This document shows positions 24,674 through 33,135 of a DNA stretch of 64,000 nucleotides, piece after piece. Both the position numbers and the translations under genes were made by a program. The DNA lies in NCBI GenBank assembly GCA_039821555.1, contig JBCBNX010000004.1:326616-390615 (forward strand), read 5' to 3'. The DNA comes from Bacteroidota bacterium (GTDB lineage: Bacteria > Bacteroidota > Rhodothermia > Rhodothermales > Rubricoccaceae). A model generated the notes under the pieces. It was not told the DNA's origin, did no database searches, and worked only from the letters and a program-made list of their open reading frames with translations. How positions within the stretch are numbered: position 1 is the first letter of the stretch; the number at the start of each line of letters is the position of its first letter.

Positions 24674-25645
24674 ATGCGGGCGGCGGTGGTTACGGCCTAC
24701 GGGTCGCCTGAGGTCGTGCAAATCCAGCGTGTCGCAACGCCCACGCCGAAAAGCGACGAGGTGCTCATCCGCGTCCAGACCGCTACGGTCTCCTCGGGCG
24801 ACTGGCGCGTGCGCAGTCTGACCGTGCCGCCGGGCTTCGGCCTCGTAATGCGGCTTCTCTTCGGCGTGCGTGGACCACGCCAACCCATCCTTGGCTCCGA
24901 ACTCGCCGGCACCGTCGTGGCCGTAGGCGCCGACGTCACCCGCTTCCGCATCGGCGATGACGTGTTTGCCTACAGCGACGGGCGGCTGGGCGCGCACGCC
25001 GAGTTCGTTGCCGTCTCCGCCAATGGCCCCATCGCGCCGAAACCCGCTGCGCTCTCGTGGGAGGTAGCGGCGGCGCTCTCGTTCGGCAGCAACACGGCGC
25101 TGCACTTTTTCCGGAAGGGCAACCTCCAGACGGGCGAACGTGTCCTCGTCAACGGCGCCTCGGGCAGCGTCGGTACGGCCGCCGTGCAGTTCGCCAAGCA
25201 CCTCGGCGCGCACGTGACGGGGGTCTGCAGTACGCGCAACGTAGACCTCGTCACGAGTTTGGGGGCGGACGCCGTGATCGACTACACCGAGCGGGACTTC
25301 GTTGAGGAAGACGCGCGCTATGATGTGGTGATGGACACCGCTGGGACGGCGCCGTTTGCCAGGAGCGAGCGCGTGCTCAACGAGGGCGGTCGACTGCTGC
25401 AGGTGCTGGGCGGCTTGCCCGATATGCTCCGCGCCCCGCTCGTGGCACTGCGCACCGACAAACGCATCGTCGCAGGCAACGCGCCGGGGAGCGCCGAGAA
25501 CCAGCGCGAGCTCGCGGCACTCGCCGAGGCGGGCGTGCTCAAGCCGGTGGTCGACCGCGTCTACCCACTCGACGAGATCGTCGAAGCGCATCGCTACGTG
25601 GAGACCGGACGAAAGCGCGGCAACGTCGTCGTCGCGGTGAGCTAA
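24674..25645 (+). CDS. NAD(P)-dependent alcohol dehydrogenase/quinone oxidoreductase-like MDR protein
   Basis: The 323-residue product starts at ATG 24674 (MRAAVVTAYGSPEVVQI); 12 extra codons upstream look non-conserved. It has the MDR GroES-like N-domain with PILGSELAGTVVAVGADVTRF and IGDDVFAYSDG, and the Rossmann motif VLVNGASGSVGTAAVQFAK with AVIDYTERDF. The zinc-binding Cys set of classical alcohol dehydrogenases is absent, placing it with the zinc-independent quinone-oxidoreductase/enoyl-reductase branch. It would reduce quinones or activated alkenes with NAD(P)H in the cytoplasm. No neighbours point to a pathway. It is convergent with pyrF, 18 bp apart. Confidence 0.9.
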   Translation: MRAAVVTAYGSPEVVQIQRVATPTPKSDEVLIRVQTATVSSGDWRVRSLTVPPGFGLVMRLLFGVRGPRQPILGSELAGTVVAVGADVTRFRIGDDVFAYSDGRLGAHAEFVAVSANGPIAPKPAALSWEVAAALSFGSNTALHFFRKGNLQTGERVLVNGASGSVGTAAVQFAKHLGAHVTGVCSTRNVDLVTSLGADAVIDYTERDFVEEDARYDVVMDTAGTAPFARSERVLNEGGRLLQVLGGLPDMLRAPLVALRTDKRIVAGNAPGSAENQRELAALAEAGVLKPVVDRVYPLDEIVEAHRYVETGRKRGNVVVAVS

Positions 25646-25663
25646 CCGTTACGGCCTGACGGC

Positions 25664-26467
25664 TCACACGGGCAGCATGGCGGCGAGTGCCTGCGCAGCC
25701 GTACACGCGGCCTCAGCGAAGTCGTCGCCCGACGAGGCGTAGAGTATGCCGCGGCTGCTGTTCACGAGCAGCGGCCCGCCCGCATTGGCGTCGAGGACAG
25801 CCTCGGCCGAGCCGCCCTGGGCACCGACGCCGGGGACTAGGAAGGGCACGTTGGGATGCGCCCAGCGGAGCGCGGTCAGGATCTCGGGCCGCGTCGCGCC
25901 CACCACGAAGCCAACCGAGCCGGGAGCGTCCGCCGCTGTCTCCACGGCGAGGTCCGCGACGTGTGCGTGGACGGGGCGGCTCTCGAAGACGATGTCCTGG
26001 AGGTCGGCCCCGCTCGGATTTGAGGTCGCCACGAGCACAAAGGCACAGCCGTGCGCCGCGTCCAGGAAGGGGCGGATAGCGTCGCGGCCCATGTAGGGCG
26101 TCACCGTAACAGCGTCCACGCCGAGCGTGTCGAAAAACGCGGCGGCATAGCGCTTGGCCGTGTTGCCGATGTCGCCGCGCTTGCCGTCGGCGATGGTCAG
26201 CCGATTCTCGGGGATCGCCTCCAGCGTGGCTTCGAGTGCGCGCCAGCCGTCGGTGCCGAGCGCCTCGTAGAACGCCAGGTTGGGCTTGTAGGCGCACGCG
26301 ATGTCTGCCGTCGCTTCGACGATGGCGCGGTTGAAGCGGACGACGGCCTCGTGGGCCGGGAGGTCGGCGAGCGGAGCAGGCAGCCGCGCGGGGTCGGGGT
26401 CGAGGCCGACGCAGAGCGCGGCCCCGGTGGTCGCCTGCGCGGCGCGGAGCTTGTCGAAAAAGAGCAC
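25664..26467 (-). CDS. pyrF: Orotidine 5'-phosphate decarboxylase, type 2
   Basis: The 267-residue length and motifs ALCVGLDPDPARLP, ACAYKPNLAFYEALG, the catalytic LTIADGKRGDIGNTAKRYA (Lys/Asp charge network), VTPYMGRDAI and VPGVGAQGGSAEAVL identify the longer bacterial/archaeal PyrF type. It decarboxylates OMP to UMP, the last step of de novo pyrimidine synthesis. It is a single-gene unit, convergent with the MDR dehydrogenase gene. Upstream lies a repeat-bearing 476-bp spacer shared with the divergent acyl-CoA dehydrogenase gene. Confidence 0.95.
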   Translation of the reverse strand: MLFFDKLRAAQATTGAALCVGLDPDPARLPAPLADLPAHEAVVRFNRAIVEATADIACAYKPNLAFYEALGTDGWRALEATLEAIPENRLTIADGKRGDIGNTAKRYAAAFFDTLGVDAVTVTPYMGRDAIRPFLDAAHGCAFVLVATSNPSGADLQDIVFESRPVHAHVADLAVETAADAPGSVGFVVGATRPEILTALRWAHPNVPFLVPGVGAQGGSAEAVLDANAGGPLLVNSSRGILYASSGDDFAEAACTAAQALAAMLPV

Positions 26468-26943
26468 GGTGAGAGCACACAGTTCGTGGGTGTCATCCTG
26501 AGCGCAATCCGTACAGCGGATGAAGCCGAAGGATCTTTGTCTGTCTCGGCGCTGCGATCAGGGCTTGAAAGCCGGTTGACAGATCCCCTGCCTTCGCGAG
26601 GGCAGGCTCTTCGGACTCGCTACGCTCGCTTAGGACGACAAGGTGAAAGGCGGTAACGAAACGGGATCGCAGCCAACCTCGGCACCGCGACACTGCGACA
26701 AGAAACCAAAGGACGGGGGACGAATGACGGAGGACAACTACCAATAGACGAAGGAGGCGTCGCCAATCCATCGTGAAGTCAAAAAAGGATGGGAGCACGG
26801 TTCGATTCGGCCCGTAGATTGCGGCCTCGAAAGCGCTTCCGAAAATCTGGTGATTGGGAGCCAGTTGCGCTTCAGAGCGTGGAAGTCCTACCGTTCCTGG
26901 GTTCTCCACTTCCCCTCCGCATTCAACCGACCGACTCCGACCT
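26468..26943. other. 476-bp divergent spacer between pyrF and the acyl-CoA dehydrogenase gene
   Basis: No coding frame here looks real. The pyrF-proximal part holds a diverged GTCATCCTGA-family element (26491-26640). The remaining ~300 bp must contain promoters for both genes, but I could not fix a -7/-33 pair with confidence. A/T-richer stretches are at 26765-26790 (TCAAAAAAGG) and 26843-26860. Confidence 0.5.
26491..26640. repeat. Dispersed GTCATCCTGA-family element, diverged copy 2
   Basis: The block opens GTCATCCTGAGCG, passes CCGAAGGATCTTTGTC and GACAGATCCCCTGCC, has an inner hairpin CCTGCC/GGCAGG around TTCGCGAG, and closes CTCGCTTAGGACGACA. It shares its end words with the copies at 5691 and 30475 but has a longer, different interior. 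Confidence 0.55.
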
Positions 26944-28974
26944 ATGTCCATTCTCAGCAACATGAAGGGCGTCTCCGCCAAGGATCAGGCGATGATCCAG
27001 CAAGCGGAGGTCATGATGGGGCCGGAGCCGGAGGAGATGGGCTTCATCAAGAACCTCTTCTGGGGTCGCCTCCGCGAAGACCTCGTGCTTCCCTACCCGG
27101 AGGTGTCTGCCGCCGAGAAAGCCAAGTGCGACGCGCTCCTCAAGGAGCTGCAGGCTTACTTCGACAACGAGCACCCGAGCATCCTCATTGACCAGGAGGA
27201 GTATGTCCCCGAGTGGTGCTTCGAACGCCTTTTCGAGATGGGCGTGATGGGGATGACGATTCCGGAGGAGTACGGCGGCCTCGGCCTCGGCGTCGCGTCC
27301 TACAACCGCATCCTGGAATGCATCGGGGCCAACTGCGGCTCCACGGGCGTGATCGTCTCGGCGCACCAGTCGATCGGCTGCAAGGCGCTCATGCTCTTCG
27401 GCTCTGAAGACCAGAAGCAGCGCTTTCTCCCGAAAGTGGCGCGTGAGTACCTCTCGGCGTTCTGCCTTTCCGAGCCGGACGTGGGCTCCGACGCCGCCGG
27501 GCAGCGCACCAACTGCCGCCTCTCCGACGACGGCACGCACTACATCCTCAACGGCGAGAAGAAGTGGTCCACGTCGGGCGCGCTCTCGGGCATGTTCACG
27601 GTCATGGCGAACCAGATGATCGCCGACCCGAAGCGCCCCGGCCAGCAGAAGAAGGTCGTCACGGCGCTCATCGTCACGCCGGACATGGAGGGCGTCGACA
27701 TCTTCGAGAAGAACCGTTCCAAGACGGGCATCCGCGGGACGTGGCAGGCGCGTATCCGCTTTACCGACGTGAAAGTGCCGGTCAAGAACCGCATGAGCCG
27801 CGAGGGCGGCGGCCTCAAGGTCGCGCTGACGTGCCTCAACTACGGCCGCTGCACGCTCTCAGCGGGCATCACCGGAGCCGCGAAGGCCGCGCGTGACCAG
27901 GCGACGAAGTGGACGCGCACGCGCTACCAGTTCGAGCGCCCGCTCTCCGACTTCGAACTCGTCAAGGAGCGCGTCGCGCGCATGGCCGCGTTCTCGTTCG
28001 CGATGGACGCGATGCTCTACATGACGTGCGGCTTCCTTGACCGCCACGACAAGGACATCATGGTCGAGACTGCGGCGTGCAAGTACTTCTGCTCGGAGTA
28101 CGGTTGGAAGGTCATCGACGACGGCCTGCAGCTCATGGGCGGCGAGGGCTATATGACCGAGAACGAGTACGACCGCCTCTGGCGCGACAACCGCATCCAC
28201 CGCATCGTGGAGGGCTCGAACGAGGTCATGCAGTCGTTCATCTTCGCCTACGGCGGCAAGCAACTCGCGGAGTACATGCTCGGCGTGCTCAACGCCGTCG
28301 AGTGGGACGACGAATCCGGCTTCCAGTCGAACGTGACGCGCATCCTCGCCGGGGCGTTCAGCCCGTCGATCGTGAAGAAGGGCGTGCCGCTCGCGACCGA
28401 GATCTTCCTCGGCCGGAAGGTGGCGCAGCCCGACTTCGTGGCGCTGCACCCGTCGCTCGGGGCGTGGGGCCGCAAGCTCACGCAGCACATCCAGGAGCAC
28501 ACGCGCCAGTTCAAGCTGACATCGAAGCGGCTGGAGGAGAAGGTCGTCACGGCGCAAGCGACGCAGGCGCGGCTGGCCGACAACGCCGTGCTGATGTTTG
28601 CCTGGACAGCCAGCCTTGCAAAGCTCGACCAGCAGATGATGCAGGGCGCACGCGGGGCCGGTTGGGAGCGCGATCTCCACGCGGCACTCTACTTCATGGA
28701 GTACGCCGACCAGAAGATCCGCGCCAACGTGAAAGCGCTCACCGACAACATCGACGGCGCGATGCACCGTGCCGCCGAGGCCGCCATCCGTCACAGCGAC
28801 ACGCTACCGAACGATCGGTTCTACATCCCCGAATCGTCGCCTGTCGCGAAAGGCGAGGGCAAGCCGGTCCCGACGGCCAACATCCGCCAGTTCCCTGGCG
28901 ACCCGACTGCCATCCAGGGCGCGCAGGGTGATGGAGCCTCCGTTGCCCAGCCGAAGGTCGAGACGGCGAAATAG
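26944..28974 (+). CDS. Long acyl-CoA dehydrogenase (VLCAD/ACAD9-like)
   Basis: At 676 residues from ATG 26944 (MSILSNMKGVSAKDQAM), this is longer than the ~380-residue short-chain type. It has an N-terminal extension of ~70 residues, the ACAD core with MGMTIPEEYGGLGLG, FCLSEPDVGSDAAGQRT (FAD/acyl site) and WSTSGALSG, the catalytic-base region RDNRIHRIVEGSNEVMQS, and a ~220-residue helical C-terminal domain, as in membrane-associated very-long-chain enzymes. It would perform the first dehydrogenation of beta-oxidation and pass electrons to an ETF. It is monocistronic and ends 27 bp before a strong intrinsic terminator. Confidence 0.94.
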   Translation: MSILSNMKGVSAKDQAMIQQAEVMMGPEPEEMGFIKNLFWGRLREDLVLPYPEVSAAEKAKCDALLKELQAYFDNEHPSILIDQEEYVPEWCFERLFEMGVMGMTIPEEYGGLGLGVASYNRILECIGANCGSTGVIVSAHQSIGCKALMLFGSEDQKQRFLPKVAREYLSAFCLSEPDVGSDAAGQRTNCRLSDDGTHYILNGEKKWSTSGALSGMFTVMANQMIADPKRPGQQKKVVTALIVTPDMEGVDIFEKNRSKTGIRGTWQARIRFTDVKVPVKNRMSREGGGLKVALTCLNYGRCTLSAGITGAAKAARDQATKWTRTRYQFERPLSDFELVKERVARMAAFSFAMDAMLYMTCGFLDRHDKDIMVETAACKYFCSEYGWKVIDDGLQLMGGEGYMTENEYDRLWRDNRIHRIVEGSNEVMQSFIFAYGGKQLAEYMLGVLNAVEWDDESGFQSNVTRILAGAFSPSIVKKGVPLATEIFLGRKVAQPDFVALHPSLGAWGRKLTQHIQEHTRQFKLTSKRLEEKVVTAQATQARLADNAVLMFAWTASLAKLDQQMMQGARGAGWERDLHAALYFMEYADQKIRANVKALTDNIDGAMHRAAEAAIRHSDTLPNDRFYIPESSPVAKGEGKPVPTANIRQFPGDPTAIQGAQGDGASVAQPKVETAK

Positions 28975-29001
28975 CGCAGTCCTCTCGTCTGAAAACCACG
29001 T

Positions 29002-29034
29002 CCCCCGGTGCTTCGGTACCGGGGGATTTTTTTG
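29002..29034 (+). terminator. Strong rho-independent terminator of the acyl-CoA dehydrogenase gene
   Basis: TCCCCCGGT and ACCGGGGGA form a perfect 9-bp GC-rich stem around an 8-nt loop, immediately followed by T7. This is the clearest intrinsic terminator in the window. Confidence 0.95.
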
Positions 29035-29145
29035 TTCGAATGGGTATGACAAAAACGTGTCACTACAGGTTGGGATCTTGGGGTAAACGAACGGCACGAC
29101 AGCCTCTTGGGTAGTGCCATTGTCCTGTACCTCAGCCCTGGTCTC

Positions 29146-30450
29146 ATGTCCGCACTCCTCGCCACCGCCGCCACAACCTCTACGGCATCGATCCTCTCGG
29201 CGCCGCCCGCCTCGGCAACCCCTGCCACGACGCGAGCCGTCAAGCTGGTGATGGTCACGGGCGCGAACAACAACAAGTTCTACGACCTCACCGACAACGG
29301 CGACGGCACCTGCACAGCGCACTACGGCCGCGTTGGCAGCGCGGGGACGCGTCGGACGTACCCTATCGCCCAGTGGAGCCGCAAGGTGCGAGAGAAGGTC
29401 CGCAAGGGCTACCGCGACGTGACGCACCTCTTTGCCACAAATGCGCCGAAGCAGGGCTTCGACATCCCCGACGCTTCCGTGCGCAGCCTCGTCGACGCGC
29501 TCACGCGGTACGCGACGCAGTCGATCCGCCGCAACTACCACGTCACCGCTGACCAGGTCACGGCGGCGCAGGTCGCCGAAGCGCAGGCGCTCCTCGACGG
29601 ACTGACGGCTCTGGTCCGTCAGCCTGCCGCCGGCCTCGGTGCGTTCAACCAAACGCTGCTCGACCTCTACACCGTCATCCCGCGCCGCATGGGTAACGTC
29701 CAGGACTACCTCCTCGGCGCGCTGCCCGACCCGAGTGACACCTCGTCGATTGACACGCTCCTCGCCGACGAGCAGGCGACGCTCGACGTGATGGCGGGGC
29801 AGGTGAAGGTCAACGCCCAGCGCACGACGATGCCCGACGCACCGCAGACGCTCGAAGCCGCTATGGGCCTCCGTGTGGCCGTGGAGGACGATGCGGCCAC
29901 GCTAAAGCGTATTCAGAAGCTCATGGGCAACGATGCCCAACTCTTCCGCCGCGCCTTTCGTGTCACCAATCACCGTACGCAGGCCGCGTTCGACGACCAC
30001 CTCACGGCGGCCTCGAACCCGCGCACAGGATTGCTCTGGCACGGCAGCCGCAACGAGAACTGGCTCTCGATTCTGGAGAGTGGCCTCGTCTTGCGCCCGG
30101 CCAATGCACACATCACGGGCAAGATGTTCGGCTACGGCCTCTACTTCGCCGACCGCTTCCGCAAGTCGCTCGGCTACACCTCGGCGCGCGGGGCCTACTG
30201 GACGGGCGGGGGCAGCAACCAAGCTTACCTCGCGCTCTATGCTGTGCACCTCGGCAAGGCGCTCACGGTGAAGACGTGGGAGCCGTGGTGCTCGCAACTC
30301 ACGGCCCAGTCGCTGGAGGCGCACGGGATGCTCAAGCGCCGCTACGACTCGACGCACGGCAAGGCCGGGTGCAGCCTCCAGAACAACGAGTACATCGTCT
30401 ACCGCGAGGCGCAGTGCACCGTCCGCTACCTCGTCGAGATCGAAGCTTGA
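29146..30450 (+). CDS. Bacterial poly(ADP-ribose) polymerase (WGR + helical regulatory + ART catalytic domains)
   Basis: From ATG 29146 the protein has 434 residues (a TTG at 29107 is less likely). After an Ala/Thr/Ser-rich tail of ~32 residues comes a WGR domain: LVMVTGANNNKFYDLTDNGD, then HYGRVGSAGTRRTYP, where the name-giving Trp is Tyr. Residues ~115-240 match the PARP helical regulatory domain (VTAAQVAEAQALLDGL; LLDLYTVIPRRMGNV). The ART domain holds the full H-Y-E triad: H299 in LLWHGSRNENW, Y333 in GYGLYFADRF and E415 in QNNEYIVYRE. The Glu predicts chain-forming activity using NAD+. Eukaryotic relatives respond to DNA breaks through WGR and the helical domain. It is flanked upstream by a strong terminator and downstream by a small ORF. 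Confidence 0.93.
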   Translation: MSALLATAATTSTASILSAPPASATPATTRAVKLVMVTGANNNKFYDLTDNGDGTCTAHYGRVGSAGTRRTYPIAQWSRKVREKVRKGYRDVTHLFATNAPKQGFDIPDASVRSLVDALTRYATQSIRRNYHVTADQVTAAQVAEAQALLDGLTALVRQPAAGLGAFNQTLLDLYTVIPRRMGNVQDYLLGALPDPSDTSSIDTLLADEQATLDVMAGQVKVNAQRTTMPDAPQTLEAAMGLRVAVEDDAATLKRIQKLMGNDAQLFRRAFRVTNHRTQAAFDDHLTAASNPRTGLLWHGSRNENWLSILESGLVLRPANAHITGKMFGYGLYFADRFRKSLGYTSARGAYWTGGGSNQAYLALYAVHLGKALTVKTWEPWCSQLTAQSLEAHGMLKRRYDSTHGKAGCSLQNNEYIVYREAQCTVRYLVEIEA

Positions 30451-30474
30451 ACTCTGGCTTCGCATCCCAACTAG

Positions 30475-30541
30475 GTCATCCTGATCTGGATTCAGGATCT
30501 CAACCGTGACAGCGAGATGCTGAACCAAGTTCAGCATGACA
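30475..30541. repeat. Dispersed GTCATCCTGA-family palindromic element, copy 3
   Basis: Unit one opens GTCATCCTGATCTGGATTC and closes CAGGATCTC (30501). Unit two opens GAGATGCTGAA (30514) and closes TTCAGCATGACA (30541). Relative to copy 1 the two half-types (CCTGA and GCTGA) are swapped, so the element is a mirrored pair of related palindromes. It lies between the PARP gene and the small winged-helix-like gene. Confidence 0.75.
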
Positions 30542-30596
30542 TGAGGACAAGGTCCTCCTCGCATCTCGGTCCCAAACTCAGACACCGACTCCAACC

Positions 30597-30851
30597 ATGA
30601 CCCACTACGTCCTCACGCCCGCCGCCGTCCGCGAGACCGCGCTCACGCTCATGCGCACGACCGGCACGACCACCACCCTCGACGTCAAGCGCGCGCTTCG
30701 CGAGCAAGGCTTCTGGGCCACCCAGGCTACCGTCTCTACCGCGATGGAGGCCCTCGCCGCCGACCTCGGCTGGCTCTGGCTCTCCAACGGGTTCTACCGC
30801 ACCTATGCCCTCGCCGCTGACGCCCTCCGCCGCCTCGTCTGGGCGAATTGA
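30597..30851 (+). CDS. Small winged-helix-like hypothetical protein (84 aa)
   Basis: The frame begins MTHYVLTPAAVRETALTLMR, then shows a helix-turn-helix-like stretch, TLDVKRALREQGFWATQATV followed by STAMEALAADL, and a beta-wing-like end LGWLWLSNGFYRTYAL. This helix/HTH/wing layout fits a small winged-helix DNA- or protein-binding module. Codon usage is as in neighbouring genes. It lies 147 bp after the PARP gene in the same direction, with a palindromic repeat between. I recognise no named family; partnership with the PARP is only a suggestion from position. Confidence 0.65.
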   Translation: MTHYVLTPAAVRETALTLMRTTGTTTTLDVKRALREQGFWATQATVSTAMEALAADLGWLWLSNGFYRTYALAADALRRLVWAN

Positions 30852-30931
30852 GAAGAGGATGTCAGCAGAAGCGCGAAGCCCCGCGATGCATGGAGCGTCG
30901 CGGGGCTTCGTGGTGGAGGCGGTTGGTTCGC

Positions 30932-32194
30932 TTACGACTTCGAGTCCTCGAAAAGCGAGAGGTACTGGCCGTAGCCCTCGGCTTCGAGCTGGTCGACAGG
31001 GATGAAGCGCATGGCGGCCGAGTTCATGCAGTAGCGCAGGCCCGTCGGTGCGGGGCCGTCGTCGAAGACGTGACCGAGGTGGCTGTCGGCGTGCTTGCTG
31101 CGCACTTCGATGCGGACCATGCCGAGCGTACGGTCCTCGTGCTCTTCGATCAGCTCCTCGTGGATCGGGCGCGTGAACGACGGCCAGCCCGTGCCGGAGT
31201 CGTACTTGTCGAGCGACGAGAAGAGCGGCTCGCCAGAGACGATGTCCACGTAGATGCCTGCGTCCTTCTTGTCGTGGTACGGGTTGTTGAACGGGCGCTC
31301 CGTGCCGTCCTGCTGCGTGATCCGGTACTGGATCGGCGTCAGCATCGCGCGCAGTTCCTCGTCCGCGGGCTTCTCGTAGGTGCTGAACGAAGCGAGCGTG
31401 ATCTGGCCAGACCCAGCGGCGGAAGCCGACGACATGGCACCCGGCTCTGGGGCGGGCTCGCCGAACCACGGGGCGTCCTCGGGGATGAAGTCCTTCGAGA
31501 TATCGAAGCCCCACGTGCGGCGGAGGAACGGCTTGCGGCCCGAGCCCTCGGCGTAGCTGCCGTAGCGGTCCGGATTGGTACGGTAGAAGTCCTGGTGGTA
31601 GTCCTCGGCCGCGTAGAACGTCGTGAAGTCGCGGATGGGCGTCACGATGGGCGCGTCGAACGGGCCGTTCTCGGCGAGGTCGCGCTTGGAGGCCGCGGCG
31701 AGGCGGCGCTGCTCCTCATCGTGCGCGTAGATGGCCGAAGTGTAGTGGTTTCCGCGGTCGGCGAACTGGCCACCGGCGTCGGTTGGGTTGAACGTCCGCC
31801 AAAAGATGTTCAGGAGCAACTGATACGACACCTGATCGGGGTCGTAGAAGACCTGGACGGCCTCGATGTAGTCGGTGCGACCGTTGGCCACGTCGTTGTA
31901 GGACGGGTTGGGCTCGGTGCCGCCCGCGAAGCCGGAGATCACGGCCGAGACGCCCTCGTAGCGTTCGAAGGGCTGCTCCATGCACCAGAAGCAGCCGCCT
32001 GCGAAGGTCGCGACGGCGAGGTCGTTGTCGGCGACCGCGAGGCGCGCGGCGGCCTCATCGGCCGTGTTGACCGGGGTAAGGCTGCTGACGGGCGCATCGA
32101 GGTTCTGGTCGGCGCACGCCGGAAAGGCGAGCAGGGCCACGGCAGCAGCGAGTGCCCAGATGGGTCCAGTCGAGATGGGGAGGCGGCGAAGCAT
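30932..32194 (-). CDS. msrAB: Exported bifunctional methionine sulfoxide reductase (MsrA-MsrB fusion)
   Basis: From ATG 32194 ([19 protein letters not shown]) the protein has 420 residues and an N-terminal signal ending in FPACADQN, either a weak lipobox or an export signal, so it acts outside the cytoplasm. The MsrA domain carries the catalytic [37 protein letters not shown] and [13 protein letters not shown] ~50-residue linker rich in Ala/Pro/Ser follows. The MsrB domain has [28 protein letters not shown] and the catalytic [11 protein letters not shown]; the CxxC zinc pairs found in many MsrB are absent. It repairs both diastereomers of oxidised methionine in envelope proteins. Confidence 0.95.
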   Translation of the reverse strand: MLRRLPISTGPIWALAAAVALLAFPACADQNLDAPVSSLTPVNTADEAAARLAVADNDLAVATFAGGCFWCMEQPFERYEGVSAVISGFAGGTEPNPSYNDVANGRTDYIEAVQVFYDPDQVSYQLLLNIFWRTFNPTDAGGQFADRGNHYTSAIYAHDEEQRRLAAASKRDLAENGPFDAPIVTPIRDFTTFYAAEDYHQDFYRTNPDRYGSYAEGSGRKPFLRRTWGFDISKDFIPEDAPWFGEPAPEPGAMSSASAAGSGQITLASFSTYEKPADEELRAMLTPIQYRITQQDGTERPFNNPYHDKKDAGIYVDIVSGEPLFSSLDKYDSGTGWPSFTRPIHEELIEEHEDRTLGMVRIEVRSKHADSHLGHVFDDGPAPTGLRYCMNSAAMRFIPVDQLEAEGYGQYLSLFEDSKS

Positions 32195-32335
32195 GGTCAA
32201 AAACGTGGGTTCGTAAAGCAGAAGCACACGCGGTAGCGCGGTGTGCTCGGCTGCATGGAGAGGATGGGATCGTTTGGTCTTACCAACGCGCGCCTTGTGC
32301 GCTCTGGTTCGTCGAGAAGCGCCCCCGCCAAGGCT

Positions 32336-32932
32336 TCACGGACGGCGCATATCCTCGTCGAGGATCGTGGCGTCTTCGATCTGATCGGCAGCCTCCGCTG
32401 GAATGTCGGCAGAGGAAGGAGCCGAGGGTTGGCCTCTCCACGCAGGCGGAGCGTCCTGCTGAGGCGGCCCGAAGGGCGATCCCGGACGTCCAAAGCCCTG
32501 CGGCCCGAAGTTGGGCGGCACGCCCGGCCCAAAGGCGAAAAACTGCGTCTGGCCCGACTTCACGGACTGTTTGAAGCGCCCGGCCACGCTGCGGCGGATG
32601 AGTGCCCGCGTCGGCGGCAGCAGGCCGAGGAAGCCGACCACGTCGGTCAGTACGCCCGGCGTGAGCAGCAGCGCGCCCGACACGAGGATGATGAGCCCGT
32701 CGGACAGTTCCTTGCCGGGCAGACCGCCCTCCGCCACGCGTGCCTGGAAACGGCGCCACGCGGCCAGCCCCTCGCGCTGCGCGAGGAACGAGCCGAAGAG
32801 CGCCGTCACCACAATGAGCAGGAGGGTCGGGCCGAGCCCGATCCGGTCGCCGAGCCACACGAGTAGAAATAGCTCGACGATGGGGACGATAAGGAAGAGC
32901 AGCAACAGCCGCCCGAACAGGGTCGATTGCAT
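32336..32932 (-). CDS. fxsA: FxsA family membrane protein
   Basis: The 198-residue product matches the FxsA topology: helices LLLLFLIVPIVELFLLVWLG, PTLLLIVVTALFGSFLAQRE and DGLIILVSGALLLTPGVLTD VVGFLGLLPPTRALIRR, the last giving the family's LLLTPGVLTDVVG signature. The C-terminal ~80 residues are Pro/Gly/Gln-rich and probably disordered. In E. coli, FxsA overproduction relieves F-plasmid exclusion of phage T7; the normal role is unknown. It lies 141 bp upstream of msrAB on the same strand and divergent from the 33136 gene. Confidence 0.9.
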   Translation of the reverse strand: MQSTLFGRLLLLFLIVPIVELFLLVWLGDRIGLGPTLLLIVVTALFGSFLAQREGLAAWRRFQARVAEGGLPGKELSDGLIILVSGALLLTPGVLTDVVGFLGLLPPTRALIRRSVAGRFKQSVKSGQTQFFAFGPGVPPNFGPQGFGRPGSPFGPPQQDAPPAWRGQPSAPSSADIPAEAADQIEDATILDEDMRRP

Positions 32933-32987
32933 CGCGGACAGGAGCAGAGCGGTAGAAGAGCGTATGGGATCGGAAGTACGGGCTACG

Positions 32988-33077
32988 TCGTCGCAGTGAT
33001 GCGTCGCAGTGATGCGTCGCAGTGATGCGTCGCAGTGATGCGTCGCAGTGATGCGTCGCAGTGATGCGTCGCAGTGA
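32988..33077. repeat. 13-bp tandem array, about seven copies
   Basis: The unit GCGTCGCAGTGAT is repeated head-to-tail about 6.9 times with only the end copies varying. It sits in the ~200-bp divergent intergenic region between fxsA and the 33136 gene, 55 bp from the fxsA start. There are no spacers, so this is not a CRISPR. The copy number should vary between strains. Confidence 0.95.
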
Positions 33078-33135
33078 AACAGCGCAGTAATGCACGGTCG
33101 AGCCCAGCTGGCTCCGATCTAAACACATTCGACCT

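Noticed and set aside
30597..30851. Toxin-antitoxin or anti-phage module with the PARP gene
   Set aside because: A DNA-break-type PARP and a small HTH-like ORF are not enough; no toxin fold, immunity gene or other defence gene is nearby. Kept only as a neighbourhood observation.
32988..33077. Possible CRISPR array
   Set aside because: Units are 13 bp and directly abutting; there are no spacers and no cas genes. It is a simple tandem repeat.
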